Assembly: GCA_947447975.1 (NCBI GenBank)
Contig: CANFLU010000011.1
Location: 1-64,000 of the forward strand
DNA length: 64,000 nucleotides
Reading direction: 5' to 3'
From: Comamonadaceae bacterium
Lineage (GTDB): Bacteria; Pseudomonadota; Gammaproteobacteria; Burkholderiales; Burkholderiaceae_C
Shown here: positions 9,430-17,350 of the stretch, piece by piece
How positions within the stretch are numbered: the first letter of the stretch is position 1
How the letters are laid out: the number at the start of each line of letters is the position of its first letter
Program-made: the position numbers and the translations under genes
The notes under the pieces: generated by a model
Seen by the model: the letters and a program-made list of their open reading frames with translations, nothing else
Database searches by the model: none
Told to the model about the DNA's origin: nothing

Positions 9430-9780
9430 ATGGCAACTGCAAAAAAAGCGCCCGCTAAAAAAGCGGCTCCCGCAAAAAAAGCAACTACAAAATCCGCTCC
9501 AGCCGCAAAGAAAGCGGCTCCGGCTAAAAAGCGCGCTGTAAACGCCGCATTCATGAAACCCCTGACCCCCAGCGCCGCATTGGCTGCCGTGGTCGGTGCC
9601 AAGCCTCTGGCACGTACCGAAGTGGTCAAACAGCTGTGGGTGTACATCAAGAAGCAAAAGCTGCAAGATGCAACCAACAAGCGCAACATCAATGCAGATG
9701 CCAAACTCAAAGAAGTATTCGGCAAAGCGCAAGTCACGATGTTCGAAATGGCAGGCTTGATTGGTAAGCACCTTTCGTGA
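9430..9780 (+). CDS. Histone H1-like N-tail plus SWIB/MDM2 domain protein
   Basis: A 116-residue protein with two parts. Residues 1-40 are a Lys/Ala/Pro repeat tail (AKKAPAKKAAPAKK and copies), as in bacterial H1-like DNA-binding proteins. Residues 42-116 form a SWIB domain (MKPLTPSAALAAVVG near the start, then EVVKQLWVYIKKQKLQD). SWIB proteins of this size are frequent in Burkholderiales and Chlamydiales and are thought to act on nucleoid structure. An AAGGACC site precedes the ATG and a strong terminator follows 43 bases after the stop, so it is a stand-alone highly expressed transcript. Exact role unknown. Confidence 0.9.
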   Translation: MATAKKAPAKKAAPAKKATTKSAPAAKKAAPAKKRAVNAAFMKPLTPSAALAAVVGAKPLARTEVVKQLWVYIKKQKLQDATNKRNINADAKLKEVFGKAQVTMFEMAGLIGKHLS

Positions 9781-9822
9781 TGTAAGCGGCGCGAAGTGAT
9801 TCGCGCTTGGCTTGCTTCCCTC

Positions 9823-9852
9823 CAAAAAAGGCCGGTTGAACCGGCCTTTTTT
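9823..9852. terminator. Rho-independent, bidirectional terminator
   Basis: A GGCCGG stem, a TTGAA loop and a CCGGCC stem are flanked by six A before and six T after. The symmetry allows it to stop both the SWIB transcript on the plus strand and the convergent FAD-oxidoreductase transcript ending at 9881. Confidence 0.93.
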
Positions 9853-9880
9853 GCGTTTTATCGTTACCTAGGAAGCGTGA

Positions 9881-11392
9881 TTAATGCAGACGCACACCCT
9901 GGCGCTGTAGCTCCGCCTGTACCCCGTCCATGTCTACCTGCGCGGTGCTCTTGTCCTGCTGAATCGACACCGCCGCCGCTACACCGGCGCCTTGTCCGGT
10001 CACGGTACAGGCCATCATATTACGCATGGCCGCATGCGACACCATGTCACCTGCCACGCAACGCCCTGCCACCAACAGGTTGTCTACTTCCAGGGGCACC
10101 ATGCAGCCATACGGCACCTCAAAATAGCGCCCGGTGGTCGGCAGAATGAGTATGTTGTAGCCATCAATGAACTCGGGAAAAATGCCTACGCTGTCGGCGA
10201 ACTTGGCTTGGCTGCGTACGTCTTCACTACACAGGTTGTAGCGGCCAATGATTTTGCGTGAATCACGTATACCCAGGGTCATTCCAAAATTGCGCAACTT
10301 CGCGTTTTCAAAACCGGGCACCACTTTTTTCAGCGCTGTCAACGCATGCAGCGCTTCCTGTCGACCTTGCATTTCGGCGCGCGTCAAGTCCATCACATCT
10401 GTGGGGTCAAACCCGTACATGTGCGCAAGATTCAAATTGGTGGCCTCGCCGGCAGGCGTGAGTGCCGACCAGGACCCTCCAATATTGGTGCTGTTCGCAG
10501 GGATCACACCCAATTCGCGGGCGGTGTCGAATTCTTTGTCCAGATAAGGGCTGCGCAGCGCGTCCTCTTTGCCCGTAGTCTCTTGCGCCCAGGTGCGGCT
10601 CCAGTCGGCATAGGTGGCGGGCTGGCTTTCGGTGTAGTTCAAAAAGGCCTGCGTATTCACACCCGAGGCGTTAAATACGGTGGTCATGCCCAGCATCTTG
10701 TCCTTGGGTGTTTTACGGTAGCTGGCACCGGCCAGGTGGGCAATGTCAGCGTCGCCTGAACAATCCACAATGCGCTTGGCCAGCACCACTTGTCGGCCCG
10801 ATTTGCTCTCGGTGACGATACCCCGCAAGCGTTTGCCGTCCGCCTCAAAAATCACGTCCACCGCCATGCAATGCAATATCGGCCGCACGCCGGCCTCGCT
10901 GATCAGGCGGTCCGCCACCAACTTAAAAAAATCTGCGTCCAGGCACTGGCTGTCGTTGTAGGGCCACTTAATCGCGCCACCCATTTGCGCGGCGATGCGT
11001 TCCATTTCAATACCTATACCCTCGCCTTCCACCGTACCCTCGTAGCGGTACCAGGCCAGGGTTTCCATCCCCACGGTGGTAATCACGCCGCCTAGGCAGC
11101 CAAAGCGCTCCAGCAGCACGGTGTCGGCACCTGCACGGCGCGCGGCCAATGCGGCCGAAATGCCCGCAGGCCCTGCCCCCACCACCAGTACATCGCACTG
11201 CGTGAGTACCGGTAGCGCTTTGGCAGGTTCATGGTAGACCTGCTGCTCTGCATCGAACGCACCCGCAGCAGGTGGCGCATGGCGCAGCACCTCGCCCTCG
11301 GCCGTTTCACGCCGACTAACGGCCATGCGTTGCCCAGCCCAGCGGGTGAGCATGCGCTGGGCGCGCGCGGCGTATTTATCCTCGTCCGTCAT
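9881..11392 (-). CDS. FAD-dependent oxidoreductase (FAD_oxidored family)
   Basis: A 503-residue flavoprotein from the ATG at 11392, which has GGAG seven bases upstream; the longer track start (11458) lacks a site. The FAD motif CDVLVVGAGPAGISAALAARRAGADTVLLERFGCLGG is near residue 60, then the SKSGRQVVLAKRIVDCSGDADIAHLAGASY segment, where the flavin ring is expected, and a C-terminal VAGRCVAGDMVSHAAMRNMMACTVTGQGAGVAAA. The family includes xanthan lyase-associated and other poorly known flavin oxidoreductases. It is divergent from the methylamine operon, with the common intergenic region at 11393-11770, so a role in C1/methylamine metabolism is possible but unproven. Confidence 0.78.
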   Translation of the reverse strand: MTDEDKYAARAQRMLTRWAGQRMAVSRRETAEGEVLRHAPPAAGAFDAEQQVYHEPAKALPVLTQCDVLVVGAGPAGISAALAARRAGADTVLLERFGCLGGVITTVGMETLAWYRYEGTVEGEGIGIEMERIAAQMGGAIKWPYNDSQCLDADFFKLVADRLISEAGVRPILHCMAVDVIFEADGKRLRGIVTESKSGRQVVLAKRIVDCSGDADIAHLAGASYRKTPKDKMLGMTTVFNASGVNTQAFLNYTESQPATYADWSRTWAQETTGKEDALRSPYLDKEFDTARELGVIPANSTNIGGSWSALTPAGEATNLNLAHMYGFDPTDVMDLTRAEMQGRQEALHALTALKKVVPGFENAKLRNFGMTLGIRDSRKIIGRYNLCSEDVRSQAKFADSVGIFPEFIDGYNILILPTTGRYFEVPYGCMVPLEVDNLLVAGRCVAGDMVSHAAMRNMMACTVTGQGAGVAAAVSIQQDKSTAQVDMDGVQAELQRQGVRLH

Positions 11393-11770
11393 CGGGGCAC
11401 TCCAATCTTGAGGCAGCAAGCACACTGCGCGCATTGTGAAAGCGCAGCCTTCGGGCAATTTATTAAATTGCGCCTCCTAATGGCGCAGTCGCGGCAGAAA
11501 ATGCAGAGCCAGCAAAGCCCGGCGGCTAGCACTTCGCGCATTTTCACTCGGTACCCACTTCCGCCCCGGGGCGCACAAGCCATGTTACGACCAGCGGCAA
11601 GCAGGTTTTTTCGCGTTGCGCGTTAGCGCTTAAGCGGCTGCACCACCACCCTACGACAGGGGGAACTGCATAGAATTACGCCGCACGCTCAATGCGATGG
11701 CCCTTGGGGCATCGCGGACACGGCGTGTAAACGCACATTCCTGCATCGGTACTACGCGGAGACACCCCAC
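11393..11770. other. 378-base divergent intergenic region
   Basis: The stretch separates the FAD-oxidoreductase (minus) and the MttB-type gene (plus) and must hold both promoters. I see no conserved riboswitch, tRNA or protein in it. Short repeats (GCGTTGCGCGTTAGCGC near 11612) are too weak to name as an operator. The open frames there have shadow-like composition. Confidence 0.5.
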
Positions 11771-13330
11771 ATGACAGCAGAAGCAACAGCGCCCAGCTCG
11801 CCGGCACGACGTCGCGCGGGCCGCGGCAGCGGCACCATCCGCGTTGCACCCCCCACCACCAAATACCGCAATCTCAAGCATCGCCTGCCGCCAACACCTA
11901 TTGTGTCAGAAGATGAATTGGAAGCGATCCATAACGCCTCGCTGACGATCCTTGAAGAAATGGGTATGGATTTCATGCACCCGGGCGCGCGAGAAATTTT
12001 GAAAAAGGCCGGTGCCGATGTGCGCGAAGGTTCGGAGCGTGTGCGCTTTGACCGCAATTTGATTTTGCAGAGCATCAAAACCTGCCCCTCCGAATTCACG
12101 CTGCATGCGCGCAACCCGGAGCGCAACATCCGCATCGGCGGCAAGAACTTGGCCTTTGCGCAAGTGGCCAGCCCGCCCAATTGTTCGGACATGCAAGGCG
12201 GACGGCGCGCAGGCAACCAACAGGACTTCCGCAACCTGGTGAAACTAGCGCAGCGCTACGACATCATCCACTGCACCGGTGGCTATCCGGTGGAACCGGT
12301 CGATTTGCATGCCTCGGTGCGGCACTTGGACTGTTTGTCCGACATCGCCAAACTCACCGACAAAGCTTTTCACGCCTACTCGCTGGGCAAAGAGCGCAAC
12401 CAAGATGCGCTGGAAATCGTGCGCATTGTGCGTGGCATCAGCCATGAACAGCTCGAGCGCGAACCTTCGCTGTTCTCCATCATCAACAGTTCTTCGCCGC
12501 TGCGCCTGGACACGCCGATGCTGCAAGGCATCATGGAAATGTCTTCTCGTAACCAGATCATCATGCTCACGCCTTTCACACTGGCCGGGGCGATGGCGCC
12601 GGTAACGATTGCCGGTGCGCTGGCGCAGCAAAATGCAGAGGCGCTAGCCGGAATTACCCTGACCCAATTGGTGCGCCCTGGCGCACCGGTGGTCTACGGC
12701 GGCTTTACCTCCAATGTCGATATGAAAAGTGGCGCGCCCGCTTTTGGCACGCCCGAGTACATGAAAGCTGTACTGGTAGGCGGACAACTGTGCCGCAAAT
12801 ACGGTATTCCTTACCGCACCTCGAATGTGAACGCCGCCAATACCGTGGACGCACAGGCGGCCTATGAATCGGTGTTTTCTTTGTGGGCGCTGACGCAAGC
12901 CGGTGGCAATTTCATCATGCACAGCGCCGGGTGGATGGAAGGCGGGCTGACCGCCTCGTTTGAAAAATTTATCCTCGACTGCGACCTCTTGCAAATGGTG
13001 GCCGAGTTCCTGACACCGCTGGATGTCAGCCCTGCCGGACTGGCGCTCGATGCGATACGCGACGTGGGCCCCGGCGGCCACTACTTTGGCACAGCGCATA
13101 CGCTGGAGCGTTTTGAGACGGCGTTTTATTCGCCGATTATTTCGGACTGGCGCAACTTCGAATCCTGGGACGAAGGCGGTCGGCCCACGGCTTATCAAAA
13201 AGCCAACACGATTTGGCAAAAAGAGCTGGAAGCCTACGAACGTCCGCCTATGGATGCGGCCATCGAAGAAGAGCTCGACGCCTTTGTCAGTCTGCGCAAG
13301 TCCCAGGGCGGCGCACCCACCGATTTTTAA
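11771..13330 (+). CDS. MttB-superfamily methyltransferase without pyrrolysine
   Basis: A 519-residue member of the trimethylamine methyltransferase (MttB) superfamily (COG5598-like). It is read from an ATG with GGAG nine bases upstream. The motif block IHNASLTILEEMGMDFMHPGAREILKKAGADV and the central RASNVNAANTVDAQAAYESV-type barrel segments identify it. The frame runs through without an in-frame amber codon, so no pyrrolysine is needed; like MtgB, it may use quaternary amines such as glycine betaine rather than trimethylamine. No corrinoid protein gene lies nearby. It is the first gene of an operon with a GcvT-fused dehydrogenase and sarcosine oxidase. A methyl transfer from a betaine-like compound is inferred from that context. 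Confidence 0.82.
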   Translation: MTAEATAPSSPARRRAGRGSGTIRVAPPTTKYRNLKHRLPPTPIVSEDELEAIHNASLTILEEMGMDFMHPGAREILKKAGADVREGSERVRFDRNLILQSIKTCPSEFTLHARNPERNIRIGGKNLAFAQVASPPNCSDMQGGRRAGNQQDFRNLVKLAQRYDIIHCTGGYPVEPVDLHASVRHLDCLSDIAKLTDKAFHAYSLGKERNQDALEIVRIVRGISHEQLEREPSLFSIINSSSPLRLDTPMLQGIMEMSSRNQIIMLTPFTLAGAMAPVTIAGALAQQNAEALAGITLTQLVRPGAPVVYGGFTSNVDMKSGAPAFGTPEYMKAVLVGGQLCRKYGIPYRTSNVNAANTVDAQAAYESVFSLWALTQAGGNFIMHSAGWMEGGLTASFEKFILDCDLLQMVAEFLTPLDVSPAGLALDAIRDVGPGGHYFGTAHTLERFETAFYSPIISDWRNFESWDEGGRPTAYQKANTIWQKELEAYERPPMDAAIEEELDAFVSLRKSQGGAPTDF

Positions 13331-13365
13331 TTTTTTGTTTTTCTCTGGTAGAAGGATTTGAAAGT

Positions 13366-15795
13366 ATGAAAACAAGCGCACGGGTAGTCATCATCGGCGG
13401 CGGTGTCGTCGGATGTTCGGTGCTTTACCACCTGACCAAAAAAGGCTGGAGCGATGTGATGCTGCTCGAGCGCGACCAACTCACCTCGGGCTCCACCTGG
13501 CACGCAGCCGGAGGCTTTCACACGCTCAACGGCGACCCCAATGTGGCCATGCTGCAAAGCTACACGGTCAGCCTGTATGAAGAGTTGGAGCGTATCTCCG
13601 GCCAGTCCTGCGGTATGCACAAATCGCCCGGCATCATGCTGGCCGATACGCCCGAGCGCATGGAGTTTTTGAAGATGACGGTGGCGCGCGGCCGCTACCT
13701 GGGCATGGAGACCGAAATCATCTCCATCAAAGAAGCACTGAACTACTTCCCCTTCATCGAAGAAAAATATTTTCTGGGGGCGCTGCTAGACCCTAATGAA
13801 GGCCACCTGGATCCCAGCGGCACCACCTATGCCTATGCCAAGGCGGCCCGCCTTGGGGGTGCCACCATTGAAGTGCAAACCAAGGTGGAAAGTTTGGAGC
13901 AAAAGCCCGACGGTACCTGGCGCGTGATCACCAACAAAGGCGTGGTCGAGTGCGAACATGTGGTGAACGCCGGCGGCCTGTGGGCACGCGAAGTGGGCCG
14001 CATGGTCGGCATTGAACTGCCAGTGCTGGCCATGGAGCACATGTATTTGGTTACTGACGACATTCCTGAAGTGGAAGCCTTTAACAAGAGCGCGGGCAAA
14101 GAGATCGGCCATGTGATCGACTTCGGCGCCGAAAGCTATTTGCGCCAAGAGGGCAAAGGCATGGTGCTAGGCGTATACGAGCAGGCAGGCAAGCCCTGGT
14201 CGACGAAAACTACGCCCTGGAGCTTTGGCCAAGAGCTGCTGCAGCCTGACCTGGACCGCATTGCACCATCATTAGAAATCGCCTTCAAGCATTTCCCCAC
14301 GCTCGAGCATGCAGGTATCAAGCGCGTGATCAACGGGCCATTTACTTTCGCGCCCGACGGCAACCCCTTGGTCGGCCCGGTGCAAGGGCGCACCAATTTT
14401 TGGTCTGCCTGCGGCGTGATGGCTGGCTTTAGCCAAGGCGGCGGCGTGGGCCTTGCCCTCTCCAACTGGATGGTCGATGGCGACCCCGGCTTTGATATCT
14501 GGGGCATGGATGTCGCGCGCTACGGTGACTGGGCGACGCGCACCTATACCAATGCCAAAGTGCGCGAAAACTATTCACGCCGATTCCGTATCCGCTTCCC
14601 CAACGAAGAGCTACCCGCAGGCCGTCCATTGCAAACCACGCCTTTGTACGACAAATTCATCGAACAAGGTGCTGTCATGGGCGACTCCTGGGGCATGGAA
14701 ACGCCGCTGTGGTTTGCGCCCAAAGGTTCCGAAGCCAAAGACATCGTGTCTTTCCACCGCTCCAACGACTTTGCGCCTATCAAAGCAGAGTGCAAAGCGG
14801 TACGGGAAGCCGTCGGTGTGACGGAAGTAGCCAATTTCGCTAAGTATGAAATCACCGGCCCCGGCGCCGAGACTTGGCTGCAGGGCCTGATGACCAACAC
14901 CTTGCCCAAGACGGGCCGTTTGCAGCTCTGCCCCATGCTCAACCACCAAGGCAAGATCATTGGCGACTTCACCATCGCCAAGGCCGACGAAGGCCGCTTC
15001 ATGATGTGGGGCTCCAGCCAGGCGCAGGTCTACCACATGCGCTGGTTTGAGCAGACCTTGCCCAAAGACGGCTCGGTGCACATCACGCCTTACGGCATGA
15101 AGCTGATCGGCCTATCGATTGCTGGCCCCAAGTCGCGCGAACTGCTGCAACGCCTGACCGACGAAGACGTGTCCAACGAGGCGTTCAAGTTCATGGACTA
15201 CCGCGAAATGGAAATTGCCACCGTGCAAGCCAAGATCAACCGCGTCACCTACACCGGCGACCTGGGCTACGAGATCTGGGTAGCGCCCGAGTACCAGCGC
15301 CGCTTGTACGAAAGCATCATGGCTGCGGGCGCTGATTTGGGCATTCAAAACTTCGGCATGCGTGCGCTGTTGTGCCTGCGTCTGGAGAAAAACTTCGGTA
15401 CCTGGTTCCGCGAATTCCGTCCCATCTACGGTCCCTTCGAAGCCGGCCTGGACCGCTTTGTCAAACTCGACAAGCACGAGTACATCGGCAAAGCCGCCGC
15501 CATAAAAGAGAAACAAGAAGGCCCCAAAAAGACGCGCATCTTCATGGTGGTCGACGCGCTGGATTGCGACGTGATGGGCGACGAGCCGATCTGGGTCGAT
15601 GGCAAAGTGGTAGGCTGGGTCACCTCAGGCGGCTTTGGCCACTATGTGAACCAATCGCTGGCGCAAGGCTATATCCCCACCGAATGCTTCAAGCCGGACA
15701 TGGCACTGGAGATTGAAATCCTGGGCGAGCGTCGTCCTGCCCGCCTGCAAATGGACCCGCCTTTTGACCCTGAAGCCAAACGCATGCGCATGTAA
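13366..15795 (+). CDS. Dimethylglycine/sarcosine dehydrogenase-type FAD protein with GcvT domain
   Basis: An 809-residue protein from the ATG at 13366 (51 codons inside the track ORF, with GAAGGA upstream). Residues 1-400 are a DAO-type FAD domain (VVIIGGGVVGCSVLYHL) with TSGSTWHAAGG, where the His is the covalent flavin site of dimethylglycine and sarcosine dehydrogenases. Residues about 470-800 are a GcvT-like folate-binding module (KYEITGPGAETWLQGLMTNTL to GGFGHYVNQSLAQGYIP). It would demethylate an N-methylglycine and pass the carbon to tetrahydrofolate. It follows the MttB gene by 35 bases and precedes soxB by 12, so it belongs to the same operon. Substrate (dimethylglycine, sarcosine or another) is not fixed by sequence. 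Confidence 0.87.
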   Translation: MKTSARVVIIGGGVVGCSVLYHLTKKGWSDVMLLERDQLTSGSTWHAAGGFHTLNGDPNVAMLQSYTVSLYEELERISGQSCGMHKSPGIMLADTPERMEFLKMTVARGRYLGMETEIISIKEALNYFPFIEEKYFLGALLDPNEGHLDPSGTTYAYAKAARLGGATIEVQTKVESLEQKPDGTWRVITNKGVVECEHVVNAGGLWAREVGRMVGIELPVLAMEHMYLVTDDIPEVEAFNKSAGKEIGHVIDFGAESYLRQEGKGMVLGVYEQAGKPWSTKTTPWSFGQELLQPDLDRIAPSLEIAFKHFPTLEHAGIKRVINGPFTFAPDGNPLVGPVQGRTNFWSACGVMAGFSQGGGVGLALSNWMVDGDPGFDIWGMDVARYGDWATRTYTNAKVRENYSRRFRIRFPNEELPAGRPLQTTPLYDKFIEQGAVMGDSWGMETPLWFAPKGSEAKDIVSFHRSNDFAPIKAECKAVREAVGVTEVANFAKYEITGPGAETWLQGLMTNTLPKTGRLQLCPMLNHQGKIIGDFTIAKADEGRFMMWGSSQAQVYHMRWFEQTLPKDGSVHITPYGMKLIGLSIAGPKSRELLQRLTDEDVSNEAFKFMDYREMEIATVQAKINRVTYTGDLGYEIWVAPEYQRRLYESIMAAGADLGIQNFGMRALLCLRLEKNFGTWFREFRPIYGPFEAGLDRFVKLDKHEYIGKAAAIKEKQEGPKKTRIFMVVDALDCDVMGDEPIWVDGKVVGWVTSGGFGHYVNQSLAQGYIPTECFKPDMALEIEILGERRPARLQMDPPFDPEAKRMRM

Positions 15796-15807
15796 GGAGC
15801 CCACCCG

Positions 15808-17064
15808 ATGACGCACTACTCGGCCTGGTCGCTGCTGCGCAACGCCCTTGGCGGCCATCAACATTGGGATCGCGCCTGGCGCGACCCCGAGCCGCGCAAA
15901 AGCTACGACGTCATCATCATTGGCGGGGGTGGCCACGGTTTAGCTACGGCCTATTACCTGGCTAAAAACCATGGCGTCAAAAATATTGCGGTGCTGGAAA
16001 AAGGCTATATCGGTTCGGGCAATGCGGGGCGCAACACCACTATCGTGCGCTCTAACTACATGATGCAGGACAACACCGCGTTTTACGAGCATTCCATGTC
16101 CTTATGGCGCGGCATGTCGCAAGAGCTCAACTACAACGTGATGTTCTCGCCGCGCGGTTATTTGTACGTCACCATGTCGCCCAGTGGGCACGATGCACAA
16201 ATTCGCCGCGCCAACATCATGCGCCTGAACGGCATTCGCGCCGATATCTTGACCCGCGAAGACGTGATGAAAGAAGCCCCCTATCTCGATTTTTCAGACG
16301 AGGCGCGCTTTCCCATTTATGGCGCCATGCTGCAACCGGACGCGGGCACGGCGCGCCACGATGCGGTCGTCTGGGGCTATGCGCGTGCGGCCAATGCCCT
16401 GGGCGTGGACATCATCCAAAACTGCGAAGTACGCGACTTTGAATGGACGGGTGAGCGCATCACCGGCGTGCATACGTCGCGCGGCACCATCAGCGCCGGC
16501 AAGGTGGGCATGGCGGTAGCGGGGAACACCTCGCCACTTGCGCAAAAAGCAGGGCTGCAATTGCCCATCGACAGCCACGTGCTGCAAGCCTATGTCACCG
16601 AGTCCATCAAACCTATCGTCAACCATGTGGTGGTGTGGTCGGCCTCCTATTTCTATTTCTCGCAGTCGGACAAAGGCGGCCTGGTGTTTGGCGGCCATAT
16701 TGACCGCTATAACTCCTATGCCCAGCGCGGTAACCTGGCCAATGTCAGCGAGGTCACGCAAGCCTTGGTCAGCGCCATGCCCAGCGCAGCCCGACTGCGC
16801 GTGCTGCGCCACTGGGGCGGCATCATGGACATGACGCCTGATGGCAGCCCCATCATCACCAAAACGCCAGTCGATGGGCTCTACCTCAATACCGGTTGGT
16901 GCTACGGCGGCTTTAAAGCCACGCCGGCCTCGGGCTGGTGTTTTGCGCACACGATTGCCCACGATGCGCCCCACGCCTACAACGCCGGCTTCACGCTAGA
17001 TCGCTTTGCCCAGGGCCGCTACATCGACGAAGCAGGCACTGGGCCTTACAACCATTTGCAATAG
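15808..17064 (+). CDS. soxB: Sarcosine oxidase beta subunit
   Basis: A 418-residue protein with SYDVIIIGGGGHGLATAYYLAKNHGVKNIAVLEKGYIGSGNAGRNTTIVRSNY, the FAD fold and the RNTTIVRSNY stretch characteristic of SoxB. In the heterotetramer this subunit carries the covalent FMN and noncovalent FAD and oxidises sarcosine to glycine, forming formaldehyde or methylene-THF. The gene is followed after 16 bases by soxD. The full gene set soxB-D-A-G is present, so the complex is likely functional. Confidence 0.93.
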   Translation: MTHYSAWSLLRNALGGHQHWDRAWRDPEPRKSYDVIIIGGGGHGLATAYYLAKNHGVKNIAVLEKGYIGSGNAGRNTTIVRSNYMMQDNTAFYEHSMSLWRGMSQELNYNVMFSPRGYLYVTMSPSGHDAQIRRANIMRLNGIRADILTREDVMKEAPYLDFSDEARFPIYGAMLQPDAGTARHDAVVWGYARAANALGVDIIQNCEVRDFEWTGERITGVHTSRGTISAGKVGMAVAGNTSPLAQKAGLQLPIDSHVLQAYVTESIKPIVNHVVVWSASYFYFSQSDKGGLVFGGHIDRYNSYAQRGNLANVSEVTQALVSAMPSAARLRVLRHWGGIMDMTPDGSPIITKTPVDGLYLNTGWCYGGFKATPASGWCFAHTIAHDAPHAYNAGFTLDRFAQGRYIDEAGTGPYNHLQ

Positions 17065-17080
17065 AAAGGGCAGACCCACC

Positions 17081-17350
17081 ATGCTACGCATCGCCTGCCC
17101 CTACTGCGGCACCCGTGACCACGAAGAGTTCAGCTACTTTGGTGACGCCACCCAGGCCTACCCCGACCTCGGTGTTGAAAACCATGCGGCCTGGGTGGAA
17201 ACCGTTTACACCCGCCCCAACCCGCGCGGCATGCACAGCGAGTTTTGGCAGCACACGCTAGGCTGCCGCCGCTGGTTAGTCGTCAAGCGCCATACGGTGA
17301 CGCACGACATCGAATCGGTGGTCCCTGCTGCGCAAAGGACTTTGCCATGA
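17081..17350 (+). CDS. soxD: Sarcosine oxidase delta subunit
   Basis: An 89-residue protein from the ATG at 17081 (25 codons inside the track ORF), with GAAAGGG upstream. It begins MLRIACPYCGTRDHEEFSYFGDA, the zinc-binding CxxC of SoxD, and a second pair HTLGCRRW later in the chain. SoxD is a small structural zinc subunit of heterotetrameric sarcosine oxidase. Its stop codon overlaps the soxA start (ATGA), indicating coupled translation. Confidence 0.92.
   Translation: MLRIACPYCGTRDHEEFSYFGDATQAYPDLGVENHAAWVETVYTRPNPRGMHSEFWQHTLGCRRWLVVKRHTVTHDIESVVPAAQRTLP

Noticed and set aside
11771-13330. Pyrrolysine-dependent trimethylamine methyltransferase
   Set aside because: The frame has no in-frame TAG codon and the window has no pylT/pylS genes, so the MttB-type protein needs no pyrrolysine.
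17245-17346. Longer start for soxA in the track
   Set aside because: It overlaps soxD completely; the ATGA junction at 17347 gives the normal SoxA N-terminus.
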